From: Thermococcus zilligii AN1 | Lineage (GTDB): Archaea > Methanobacteriota_B > Thermococci > Thermococcales > Thermococcaceae | Direction of reading: 5' to 3' | DNA: 64,000 nt | NCBI RefSeq assembly: GCF_000258515.1 | Contig: NZ_AJLF01000001.1 | Coordinates: 310,001 to 374,000 of the forward strand | Shown here: positions 7,816-15,706 of the stretch, piece after piece | How the letters are laid out: each line of letters opens with the position of its first letter | Position numbering within the stretch: the first letter of the stretch is position 1 | Made by a program: the position numbers and the translations under genes | The notes under the pieces: model-generated | Databases searched by the model: none | Told to the model about the DNA's origin: nothing | The model's input: only the letters and a program-made list of their open reading frames with translations

Positions 7816-8454
7816 ATGCACCATTCGGGGGAGCGCGGATTAACCTACATAGGGGCTACCTATATCGGGAACTTCGCTGACAAGGAGCTTATATTTGAGG
7901 CCTTTGACGAGGCCAACCGCCACCTGGGCCAGAACAATCTTCCGGTGAGGTTCGTCTACCTCGGAAAGATCGAAGTCGGCCCAGGATACCTGATAAACAT
8001 CCCCGTTGGGGAGGATCAGGTAAAAGGCTACCCCCTGGAGGCGATCATAGAGACGCTCTACGCGAGACTCCTGAAGGAGACCAGCAGAGATGAAGACTTT
8101 CCAATGAGGCGGATCTTCGGGCTAACGACATTCCCCCTGGTATCCCGAAACCGGTACTTTCCCATTTACGAGAAGTTCCTCGGCTTCCAGCAGGAGATCC
8201 TCGGGATGAAGATAATGGTCCTCTCGATGAAGCCCTTTGAAAGTAAAAACCGGGAGCTCATGAAAGCGCGGATTTTAAAAGGGATCCTCCACGAGCTCGG
8301 CCACGGCTTTGACCTTGAGCACTGCTCCAACAGCTGCGTCATGAACCCGCCCCGCGACCTTGACGACTGGGACGGAAGGCCCATATCCTACTGCCCCTCG
8401 TGCATGAGAAAGTTCCAGAGTGCCCTCACGGCGGAGCTTGTTCTTAGAAAATGA
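7816..8454 (+). CDS. amzA: Archaemetzincin-type zinc metalloprotease
   Basis: 212-residue predicted zinc peptidase of the archaemetzincin family. The zinc site is HELGHGFDLEHC (starting at residue 159), continued by C-x3-C-V-M and a C-x2-C pair (YCPSCMRKF) that bind the second, structural zinc in this family. The catalytic glutamate is present. The usual glycine at position 8 of HExxHxxGxxH is aspartate here. The rest of the protein (TYIGATYIGNFADKELI, FGLTTFPLVSR) matches the family layout. No signal peptide is visible, so it acts in the cytoplasm. The in vivo substrate of this family is not known. The start ATG fits a leaderless promoter. Confidence 0.9.
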   Translation: MHHSGERGLTYIGATYIGNFADKELIFEAFDEANRHLGQNNLPVRFVYLGKIEVGPGYLINIPVGEDQVKGYPLEAIIETLYARLLKETSRDEDFPMRRIFGLTTFPLVSRNRYFPIYEKFLGFQQEILGMKIMVLSMKPFESKNRELMKARILKGILHELGHGFDLEHCSNSCVMNPPRDLDDWDGRPISYCPSCMRKFQSALTAELVLRK

Positions 8455-8523
8455 GGGGTCGGAAACGGCAGGGCTCTTCATTGCCTTGCGGCTCGTATAG
8501 CGAAATTCTCGTCATCCCCTCCA

Positions 8524-9093
8524 TCATTTAAGTCTCCGGTAGGCAGCCCACATTCTCTGGACGACGGTTATCCACGCGAGTACCCCCACCAGGTAGACCC
8601 CGTATTCCACGTATTTCACCCCGGCAAGGGAAAAGGCTATGAGGATGAGCAGTCTCTCGGCCCTCTCCGCTATCCCAACGTCAAGCTTCCCGGATCCGGC
8701 GAGTTCTGCTCTACAGCGCTCGTAGCTCACCAGGTAGGCACCCATGAACGTCAGGAAAACCCAGCGCCAGTCGGCCAAGCCCCCAAGGGCAATGCCAAAG
8801 AGAACCGCTCCGTCGCTGATTCTATCGAGGGTGGAATCCAGGAAAGCACCGAAGCGGCTCACCTTTCCGGTCATTCTGGCGAGGGTTCCGTCGAGTGCAT
8901 CTACGAGCGAGCCCGAGATCAGAACAAGCGCGGCAAGCCTCGGCTCGCCGAGGTAGAACAGGTAAGCCCCCAAAAGGCTTACCAGCATCCCAAGGACTGT
9001 TATCGTGTTGGGGGTGATGCCGATTTTGGCGAGGGGCCTCACCATTGCCTCGAGGTAGCCTTTGACGTTTTCCCTGTATCTGTTGAGCACCAT
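8524..9093 (-). CDS. Archaetidylinositol phosphate synthase (CDP-alcohol phosphatidyltransferase)
   Basis: Membrane enzyme that joins inositol 1-phosphate to CDP-archaeol to make archaetidylinositol phosphate, a step in archaeal phospholipid synthesis. About 189 residues with several membrane segments and the full family motif D-x2-D-G-x2-A-R-x8-G-x3-D-x3-D, seen as DALDGTLARMTGKV then FGAFLDSTLDR. Assignment to the archaetidylinositol branch is by general resemblance; another CDP-alcohol acceptor cannot be excluded. ATG 9093 has GGTGGT four bases upstream; a GTG at 9102 is the alternative. It follows aTrm56 with a gap of about 12 bases and is surely co-transcribed. Confidence 0.85.
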   Translation of the reverse strand: MVLNRYRENVKGYLEAMVRPLAKIGITPNTITVLGMLVSLLGAYLFYLGEPRLAALVLISGSLVDALDGTLARMTGKVSRFGAFLDSTLDRISDGAVLFGIALGGLADWRWVFLTFMGAYLVSYERCRAELAGSGKLDVGIAERAERLLILIAFSLAGVKYVEYGVYLVGVLAWITVVQRMWAAYRRLK

Positions 9094-9105
9094 ACCTACC
9101 ACCGC

Positions 9106-10496
<1,391 letters not shown>

Positions 10497-10561
10497 ATGG
10501 TCTGCCCGGGCCGTGAAGGTTTATCTACCCCGAATCCAAAATTTCAGGGGTGGGGGGAAAT

Positions 10562-10762
10562 ATGAAGAGCTGTTTGGTTGATTCCCCCGTTATCCTTGAG
10601 GCTCTTAAAGGCAATCCGCGGGAAAAAGACACCTTCAAGTTTCTCATGGAAAACTTTGTTGAAGTCCCCCTGGCCGAGGAGATAAGCGACATGGCATTTG
10701 AGTTGATGACAAAGCACGCGCTTCTCCCGAATTTCCTGGTCGGAGGTGAAGCCGATGGTTAG
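10562..10762 (+). pseudogene. Decayed VapC-type PIN domain gene
   Basis: 66 residues that keep only parts of a PIN-domain ribonuclease: the N-terminus SCLVDSPVILEALKGN with the first catalytic aspartate, then FVEVPLAEEISDMAFELM and KHALLPN. A full VapC PIN domain is about 130 residues; the centre after the first alpha helices, with the second acidic residue, and the part after LLPN with the last acidic cluster are missing. Two internal or terminal deletions explain this. ATG 10562 has GGGGGGAAAT upstream. The frame runs 8 bases into nadM. No VapB-like gene is seen nearby. A shortened but functional protein is unlikely. Confidence 0.65.
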
Positions 10763-11321
10763 GCGCGGTCTCTTCGTCGGCCGTTTTCAGCCGGTGCACA
10801 ACGGCCACGTTAAGGCGCTCGAATTCGTTTTCTCCCAAGTTGATGAGGTGATAATAGGCGTCGGAAGCGCCCAGGCGAGCCATACTTTGAAGAACCCCTT
10901 CACGACGAGCGAGAGGATGGAGATGCTCATAAGGGCCTTGGACGAGGCGGGATTGACCAAAAAGCGATACTACCTCATCCCGCTCCCGGACATAAACTTC
11001 AACGCCATCTGGGCTACCTACGTTGTCAGCATGGTTCCCAGGTTTGACGTCGTCTTCACAGGAAACTCCCTGGTTGCCCAGCTCTTCCGCGAGAAGGGCT
11101 ACGAGGTCATAGTCCAGCCAATGTTCAGGAAGAACATCCTCTCGGCGACAGAGATAAGGCGCCGCATGGTGGCGGGCGAGCCCTGGGAGGAGCTCGTGCC
11201 GAAGAGCGTGGTGGAGTTCATAAGGGAGATTCGCGGCGTCGAGAGGATTCAGATGCTCGCGACTGACCTCGAGAAGGACGAGAAAGAGCTGCAAGCGCCG
11301 GTGAGGATCCCGGAGTTTTGA
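10755..11321 (+). CDS. nadM: Nicotinamide-nucleotide adenylyltransferase
   Basis: Makes NAD from NMN and ATP. 188 residues with the nucleotidyltransferase signature GLFVGRFQPVHNGHVKAL near the N-terminus and the C-terminal LSATEIRRRMVAG motif, as in archaeal NadM. ATG 10755 is chosen because GGAGGTGAA lies four bases upstream; the in-frame GTG at 10746 is part of that site. The gene overlaps the end of the PIN remnant and seems to depend on the same promoter, which carries tandem palindromic sites; a link between those sites and NAD status is plausible but not shown. Confidence 0.95.
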   Translation: MVRRGLFVGRFQPVHNGHVKALEFVFSQVDEVIIGVGSAQASHTLKNPFTTSERMEMLIRALDEAGLTKKRYYLIPLPDINFNAIWATYVVSMVPRFDVVFTGNSLVAQLFREKGYEVIVQPMFRKNILSATEIRRRMVAGEPWEELVPKSVVEFIREIRGVERIQMLATDLEKDEKELQAPVRIPEF

Positions 11322-11344
11322 TCCCTTCCCCTTCCGCTCACCTC

Positions 11345-11371
11345 TGAGCAAAAACCCTTTAGGGTTGAGCA
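11345..11371. promoter_or_regulatory. Promoter with direct repeats and a palindrome around the TATA box
   Basis: TGAGCA occurs at 11345-11350 and 11366-11371, 21 bp apart start to start, on both sides of the palindrome AACCCTTTAGGGTT (11353-11366) that holds the TATA-like core CCTTTAGG. The ATG at 11386 is about 26 bp from that core, so the transcript is probably leaderless and the site may mediate autoregulation of the winged-helix protein. Confidence 0.4.
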
Positions 11372-11385
11372 GACAAACAACCATC

Positions 11386-11835
11386 ATGTCAGATGAAGAC
11401 CTCGCCAGAGAAGTCCAGGAGCTCAGGAAGGCCCTCGAAGCCATAAGGGCGAGCTTCGAAGTAGTCTCCAGGATGGCCCAGGCCTACCTCAGGCTCCTCA
11501 ACGTTTACGCGGAATACGGGGGCCTGGGCATAGACGTTGTCATTCCCGAGATAAAGCACGACCCTATAGCGAGGGAGATTGTTAAGGTTCTCTTCGACCT
11601 CAGGAGGGCGAACGTGAGCCAGATAGCGCGCGAGCTGAGGGGCAGGCGCGGAAAGGCCTCAAGGAACACGGTCCGGGCGAAGCTGGAGGAGCTTGAGAGG
11701 CTTGGTATTGTAAGGGAAATTCCAGCAGAAAGGGGCAGGGTCTATGCTCTCTCAAGGGATGTGGTCAAGAGGTGGTTAGAGATGATCGGAATGCCGATTA
11801 GGTTTGAGCAGACTAACGATTACTGGGGTGGTTGA
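11386..11835 (+). CDS. Winged-helix transcriptional regulator
   Basis: 149 residues. The N-terminal half is a helical segment (REVQELRKALEAIRASFEVVSRMAQAYLRL); the C-terminal half is a winged helix, IVKVLFDLRRANVSQIARELRGRRGKASRNTVRAKLEELERLGIV broken here as the HTH and RGRVYALSRDVV as the wing. Regulators of this arrangement are common in Thermococcales; the target is unknown. ATG 11386 fits a leaderless start; an in-frame TTG at 11365 lies upstream of the predicted transcript. It is followed by the 11837 gene with one base between stop and start, so the two form an operon. The promoter repeats around the TATA box hint at self-regulation. Confidence 0.8.
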   Translation: MSDEDLAREVQELRKALEAIRASFEVVSRMAQAYLRLLNVYAEYGGLGIDVVIPEIKHDPIAREIVKVLFDLRRANVSQIARELRGRRGKASRNTVRAKLEELERLGIVREIPAERGRVYALSRDVVKRWLEMIGMPIRFEQTNDYWGG

Positions 11836-11836
11836 T

Positions 11837-12364
11837 ATGGTGGACGTTGAGGTTGAGAAGAAGGCCCCGGCCCAGCTGGAGAAGCTCCTTGCGGAGCTTG
11901 TGGAGGAGATGAAGAGCGCCAAAACCGAGGAAGAGCTTGGGCTACTTAAGAAGAAGGCCGACATCGTTGAAGACCTCATAGAGGCCTACTACGGCGACAG
12001 GGACATTGAGCAGGCGGCAAAGCTCATGGACAGGCTCGGCCCGATGATAGAGGACATCCTTAAACCGCTGAAGGATCTCCTGAGCGAGCTCTACAGTCCC
12101 GAGAAGATGCAGGCCATGGGCAAGAGCGTGGCGGAGTTCTACAAGAACCTCGTCGAGGCCGGCATGGACAAGGAAACCGCAGCCGAGCTTACCCGGGAGT
12201 ACATGAAGAGCATCAACGCTCCCAAGGCTCTCCTTGAGACATTGACCGGGCTGATGAAGGGAAGGGGCGGCCCTTCCGGGCCGATAAACATAACTTCGGG
12301 GAAGGCAAAGCCAGAGAACGCCGGAGAGGAGAGGGTGGAGGGTGAGCATCCTTCCCTATCTTAA
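11837..12364 (+). CDS. Uncharacterised helical protein, 175 residues
   Basis: No function recognised. The sequence is almost all helical and acidic, with repeated amphipathic stretches: LEKLLAELVEEMKSAKTEEEL, EDLIEAYYGDRDIEQAAKLMDRLG, MIEDILKPLKDLLSELYSP and TREYMKSINAPKALLETL. The C-terminal 25 residues are polar and probably disordered. No membrane segment. ATG 11837 has GGTGGT four bases upstream. It is coupled to the winged-helix gene before it and overlaps the next gene by about 23 bases, so it may work with either. Some resemblance to the helical DUF1641 type is possible but I cannot establish it. Confidence 0.75.
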   Translation: MVDVEVEKKAPAQLEKLLAELVEEMKSAKTEEELGLLKKKADIVEDLIEAYYGDRDIEQAAKLMDRLGPMIEDILKPLKDLLSELYSPEKMQAMGKSVAEFYKNLVEAGMDKETAAELTREYMKSINAPKALLETLTGLMKGRGGPSGPINITSGKAKPENAGEERVEGEHPSLS

Positions 12365-12680
12365 ATTTCTCTTCTTTCACCTCCCGAGAATCCTGCTCCA
12401 GGTTGCCGGCCTATTCCGGGCCATAAACCGGGGCAAGAGGGCCTTTAGAAAGGGCCTTGAGAGCGAAGACCTCCCGAAAGAGCTGGTAGAAGAGCTCCTG
12501 GGGGATTTTGATCCTCTGGAGGGCTTTGGTCTGCGGGAGGTTTTGAGCTTTTCCAGGGGACGGAAAGGGCAGGGCTGGTCCATCCCTCAGCCCCTCTCCT
12601 TGGAGATCTCCACAAACATACCCGGCCAGCGGGGAGGGGGCCAAACTAAAGGCGTAGGCTCGCCAGGAAGCCGGCGGTAA
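12342..12680 (+). CDS. Uncharacterised small protein, possibly truncated
   Basis: 112 residues beginning MSILPYLKFLFFHLPRILLQVAGLFR, a single hydrophobic N-terminal segment that could anchor it in the membrane, followed by a basic patch (NRGKRAFRKGL) and an acidic helix (DLPKELVEELLGDFDP). After residue 75 the sequence turns low in order and rich in G, R, S and Q, unlike normal protein, which suggests a frameshifted or decayed C-terminus. Start GTG 12342 overlaps the preceding gene. Another short frame (12681-12779, starting at the base after this stop) has no recognisable content. The N-terminal two thirds look real; the end is doubtful. Confidence 0.5.
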   Translation: MSILPYLKFLFFHLPRILLQVAGLFRAINRGKRAFRKGLESEDLPKELVEELLGDFDPLEGFGLREVLSFSRGRKGQGWSIPQPLSLEISTNIPGQRGGGQTKGVGSPGSRR

Positions 12681-12840
12681 ATGGTGAGGAGATGCCGATT
12701 ACATTTCTGTAGCGTGAGAACCCTTGCTGTTTCCGGCGGGCGGAGGTGCCTGGCAGAGGAGGTTAGGGAAATAAAGTAAGCCTTGGCGTCGCAGAGCTTC
12801 CACCTTGGAGCAGGTTTTCACTCCCATCGCGGTTTTAGGC

Positions 12841-12850
12841 AAAATATTTA
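12841..12850 (+). promoter_or_regulatory. TATA box for the 12886 gene
   Basis: AAAATATTTA preceded by AGGCA; transcription is expected near 12872, giving a leader of about 14 bases with GGGG before the ATG. Confidence 0.55.
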
Positions 12851-12885
12851 AAAGGATTTTGAACACTCTTTGTCTGGGGATTACG

Positions 12886-13404
12886 ATGCGAAGGAATAAG
12901 ATACTGGCTGCACTGCTGGTGGTTCTCCTCGTCTACTCGGGCTTTGCGACCTGGAAGTGGCAGAAAGCGGAAAAATCTAAGGAGAAGACCCTTAGCTACC
13001 TCGAGGGAACCGCCAACCGCGCGGCAATGTGTCTTGAAGAGTCCGGGGTGGTCTCTTATCTGCTTGATAAAAACGCCTCCGATGAAACGCTCCGGGGTTA
13101 TTCACGGTTGTTTGAAGAGTGTGCATACGTCCTCGAAACGACGGAGTTTGAACTTTTTGCACTTACCAAAGACCCCAGGCACTATGATCTCCATGTCTTC
13201 GGGGCCACTCTGGAGACCCTCTTCAACAAGGCGAGGCTCGATCCCATAAACGGGCCAAAACCCATTCTCCTTAAAAACAAAGACCGCATCGCCAGCATCT
13301 CCAGAACTCTCGAAGACCTGATTGTGAAAAGAACGGGGCTCTGGAACCTGACTCCGGAGGACGCCAAAAAGCTGAGGGCGATGGCGGAGGAGATTGAATA
13401 CTGA
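12886..13404 (+). CDS. Membrane-anchored extracytoplasmic protein, unknown
   Basis: 172 residues: a basic N-terminus (MRRNK), one hydrophobic segment ILAALLVVLLVYSGFATW, then a soluble helical domain likely facing outside (for example DETLRGYSRLFEECAYVLETTEF and LEDLIVKRTGLWNLTPEDAKKL). Two cysteines in that domain (AAMCLEE, FEECAYV) could pair. No family recognised. ATG 12886 is taken rather than an in-frame start at 12805 because it follows a TATA box (12841-12850) at the right distance. It stands alone before the ArsR-type gene; a separate promoter for the latter lies at about 13422. Confidence 0.7.
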   Translation: MRRNKILAALLVVLLVYSGFATWKWQKAEKSKEKTLSYLEGTANRAAMCLEESGVVSYLLDKNASDETLRGYSRLFEECAYVLETTEFELFALTKDPRHYDLHVFGATLETLFNKARLDPINGPKPILLKNKDRIASISRTLEDLIVKRTGLWNLTPEDAKKLRAMAEEIEY

Positions 13405-13469
13405 GTTTATGCAGTTTCTTCACGTTTTTAGGGCGTTTTCTATCTTCACCGCCCTTATTGAGTGATAAC

Positions 13470-13769
13470 ATGGACGTCGAGGAGCTCGCAAAGTTGTTCG
13501 ACGGTCTCGCTCATCCCCTTCGGCTCGGGATAGTGGCCCTCCTTTCCAGGGAGAGGAGGCCAATTTACCTCAACGAAATAGCCAAAGAACTCGGGATAAG
13601 CAGGGGACTGGCTAAAATTCACCTAAGGAAGCTTGAAAAGGCAGGCATAGTCAAAAGCAGGCTTGTAATTGACGAGGAGAAAGGAAAGGCGCTCAGATTT
13701 TACGAGCTGATCCCTTTTAGCGTTTTCGTTTCCCCGGAATCCCTTGGGAGGTGGTTGTATGGAGACTAA
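13470..13769 (+). CDS. ArsR-type winged-helix regulator
   Basis: 99 residues with a single winged-helix domain: LFDGLAHPLRLGIVALL, the recognition region YLNEIAKELGISRGLAKIHLRKLEKAGIV and the wing RLVIDEEKGKALRFYEL. No cysteine or histidine metal site of the classical ArsR sensors is seen. ATG 13470 follows GAGTGATAAC; the TTG at 13458 is an alternative. Its 3' end overlaps the next gene, a small membrane protein, by 11 bases; pairs of ArsR-like regulator and two-helix membrane protein are frequent in Thermococcales, and the membrane partner may sense the signal. Confidence 0.85.
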   Translation: MDVEELAKLFDGLAHPLRLGIVALLSRERRPIYLNEIAKELGISRGLAKIHLRKLEKAGIVKSRLVIDEEKGKALRFYELIPFSVFVSPESLGRWLYGD

Positions 13770-14043
13770 GCAGATACCTATCGCTGGAGTGTGGATCGTA
13801 GCCGTAGTAACCGCCATTGGTTTGATATGGGGAATGGATTTGACTGCAGGTGATGCCCTCTTTGGACTCATCTTAGTTCTACTGCTCTCCGCAGGCATCT
13901 CCGTTGGAATTGCCCATGCCCTCCCAGAAAGAGGGAGAGCTGAGGTGCCGTCCCAACTTGATTCAAAGCTGGAGGAAATTGAGAGAAGGCTTCGCAGTAT
14001 TGAGGAGAAAGTCGAGAAGATAGAGCGCTTTATTGAGGAGTAG
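13759..14043 (+). CDS. Small membrane protein with C-terminal coiled coil
   Basis: 94 residues: two membrane helices (GVWIVAVVTAIGLIWGM and LFGLILVLLLSAGISVGIAHAL) and a charged heptad-like C-terminus (LDSKLEEIERRLRSIEEKVEKIERFI) that should form a coiled coil in the cytoplasm. Function unknown. The gene overlaps the ArsR-type regulator gene, so they are translated from one mRNA; the protein could tether or modulate that regulator. ATG 13759 is the natural start. A T-rich run at 14060-14065 shortly after the stop may end transcription. Confidence 0.75.
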   Translation: METKQIPIAGVWIVAVVTAIGLIWGMDLTAGDALFGLILVLLLSAGISVGIAHALPERGRAEVPSQLDSKLEEIERRLRSIEEKVEKIERFIEE

Positions 14044-14156
14044 CTTCCCCTCACTGAACTTTTTTCAAACCCTGCCCCACTCGGGGCGAAGGTGTTCTCG
14101 GCGTATCCTCGGCTGTTTCCCTTGCCCGCGGGCTCACCGAATCGCCAGACTTCGGA

Positions 14157-14780
14157 TTAGTCCAGCCACCCCTCCAATGCCCGGTTCACCAGCTCCAGGA
14201 ACTCCTTTTTCGTCCCGCCCTTCTTGTAAAACTCCTCCAGGAGCTCCATGAAGCGCCTTTCCTCAGCGGTGAACTTCTCGCCTTTCCACCCGAAGATCCT
14301 GAACCTCTCGCCGAGGAGCTCAACGGTGTGAAAGGCCATGCCGTTGGAGGGCCCCAAGTCCTTCGTCAGCTCGACCGTGTTTATCACGTCGTAGCCGAGC
14401 CTCTTCCAGAACCCTATGGCGTCCTTATCCTGGGGCAGGACAAGGAGATAAAGCGATGAGTCATGCTTTTTCACCTCTTCCTCAACCCTCTCGACGAGTG
14501 CCCTCCCAATGCCCTTCCCTCTGAACTCCGGTCTGACGTATATCTCCTCAACCCAGAAGCAGCCTTCCCTGCTTGAGACCCGGATGAAGCCGACCGCATT
14601 GGCGCCTTCCAGGGCAAGAAAAATCAAATCACCCCGCCTGAAGTATCTCTCGGCCTCTTTCCTGTAGGCTTCTTCTTCGGCTGGCTTCCAGCCCTGTTTT
14701 CCCCTGAGCTCCATGAAGAACTCGGTGTAGAGGGTCTGGAAGTCGGGGAGGCGTTTTTCGGTGAGGCACAGTATCTCCAT
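14157..14780 (-). CDS. GNAT family N-acetyltransferase
   Basis: 207 residues. The acetyl-CoA binding core is clear: FWVEEIYVRPEFRGKGIGRALVERVEEE with the R-G-K-G-I-G-R pyrophosphate loop, preceded by NAVGFIRVS and followed by LYLLVLPQDKDAIGFWKRLGYDVI. An extra 60-residue C-terminal helical part (GERFRIFGWKGEKFTAEERRFMELLEEF) is unusual for a minimal GNAT. The substrate is unknown. Start ATG 14780 comes directly after the stop of the upstream acetyltransferase gene with GGTGGT four bases upstream, so the two are translationally coupled. Confidence 0.85.
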   Translation of the reverse strand: MEILCLTEKRLPDFQTLYTEFFMELRGKQGWKPAEEEAYRKEAERYFRRGDLIFLALEGANAVGFIRVSSREGCFWVEEIYVRPEFRGKGIGRALVERVEEEVKKHDSSLYLLVLPQDKDAIGFWKRLGYDVINTVELTKDLGPSNGMAFHTVELLGERFRIFGWKGEKFTAEERRFMELLEEFYKKGGTKKEFLELVNRALEGWLD

Positions 14781-15602
14781 TCACACCACCTTTACGAGCC
14801 CCTTCCTAAACACAAGCACGTTAGGCTCCTCAGTTTCGTCCCAGAGGAAGAGGCCCATCTTTTTCAGCCCGGGAAGGGCGGGCTTCATCCCTTCGGGAAG
14901 CATCAGGTCGAACTCCTCCCTGCCTTTCTCCCCCGCCACCCACGCCATCGCCGGCAACATCGCCCTTATGCACCCTAAACCCGTTGAGAGCGGCGTGAAG
15001 GTTGCGCCGCCCCTGGTCGCTAAAAACTTAAGGCCGTTCACTTCGTAGGCTTCCCCATTCTCCCTGAGCCACTCCAGCGCTTCCTCGCTCCTGTGAACGA
15101 ACTTCCAGCCGAGCGGGATTATCCCGGGGGTTAAGTCTTCCATCCCAAGCTCCACAGGGCCCGGTTCCTCGGGAGAGAAGTGCTCTACTTTCCCGCCGAG
15201 GTTGAAGAACCTTGCCATAACTGAAAAGCCGTCCTTCCTGACCATCGCCAGGCTTTCTTTGTTCAGGAAGTAGGTGGCTAACTCGAGGGCCTCTATTTTC
15301 CCCTCTTCCGCGAGCTTCTTCCCGAGGTCGAGCATGAAGTTCTGGATAAACCTCCCGAACCCTCGGCCCCTGTAGTCCGGGTGAACCCTCAGCCCCTCAA
15401 GCCAGCCTACTTTGCAGGGCAGAAAGGTGAGCTTTGCCGTTCCGACCACCTTTCCCTCAAGCTCGAGGACGTAGAAGTTGCCGTCCTTTACCCACTCGTC
15501 GAACACTTTCGCCAGGTAATCTTCGCCTCCCCACGTCAAACGCGCTATCTCCTCAATGAAGGGCCTGTCTTCGGGTCTGGCCTCGCGCATTGCTGGGCCC
15601 AT
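14781..15602 (-). CDS. GNAT family N-acetyltransferase, two-domain
   Basis: 273 residues. N-terminal GNAT domain: MREARPEDRPFIEEIARLTWGG, VGTAKLTFLPCKVGWLEGLRVHPDYRGRGFGRFI cut here as the acetyl-CoA loop R-G-R-G-F-G-R. The C-terminal half (about 150-273) resembles a second, degenerate GNAT fold without an obvious acetyl-CoA loop (SVMARFFNLGG, GLKFLATRGG, MKPALPGLKKMGLFLWDETEEPNVLVFRKG). Substrate unknown. ATG 15602 has GGTGAT three bases upstream; ATG 15590 is a close alternative. First gene of a two-gene operon with the GNAT gene downstream; divergent from the ABC exporter genes. Confidence 0.83.
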   Translation of the reverse strand: MGPAMREARPEDRPFIEEIARLTWGGEDYLAKVFDEWVKDGNFYVLELEGKVVGTAKLTFLPCKVGWLEGLRVHPDYRGRGFGRFIQNFMLDLGKKLAEEGKIEALELATYFLNKESLAMVRKDGFSVMARFFNLGGKVEHFSPEEPGPVELGMEDLTPGIIPLGWKFVHRSEEALEWLRENGEAYEVNGLKFLATRGGATFTPLSTGLGCIRAMLPAMAWVAGEKGREEFDLMLPEGMKPALPGLKKMGLFLWDETEEPNVLVFRKGLVKVV

Positions 15603-15671
15603 ACCATCACCGGTGCACTATAATCGCCTGAGGTTTTAGGCTTTTCTTCTCAGATGGACATCTTAACAGGC

Positions 15672-15683
15672 AAATATTTATAA
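15672..15683 (+). promoter_or_regulatory. TATA box for the ABC exporter operon
   Basis: AAATATTTATAA, a strong match to the Thermococcales TATA consensus. The predicted transcript starts near 15703, so the ATG at 15707 has almost no leader. Confidence 0.6.
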
Positions 15684-15706
15684 GAACGGAACCTTACTTG
15701 TCTACC

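Noticed and set aside
8455-8523. Possible C/D or H/ACA RNA between archaemetzincin and the CDP-alcohol transferase
   Set aside because: GAGGGG/CCCCTC arms and a GATGA are present, but no D box or ACA in the right place.
12681-12779. 33-residue frame starting right after the 12342 gene
   Set aside because: No homology-like features, Arg/Cys-rich, no ribosome site; possibly part of decayed sequence.
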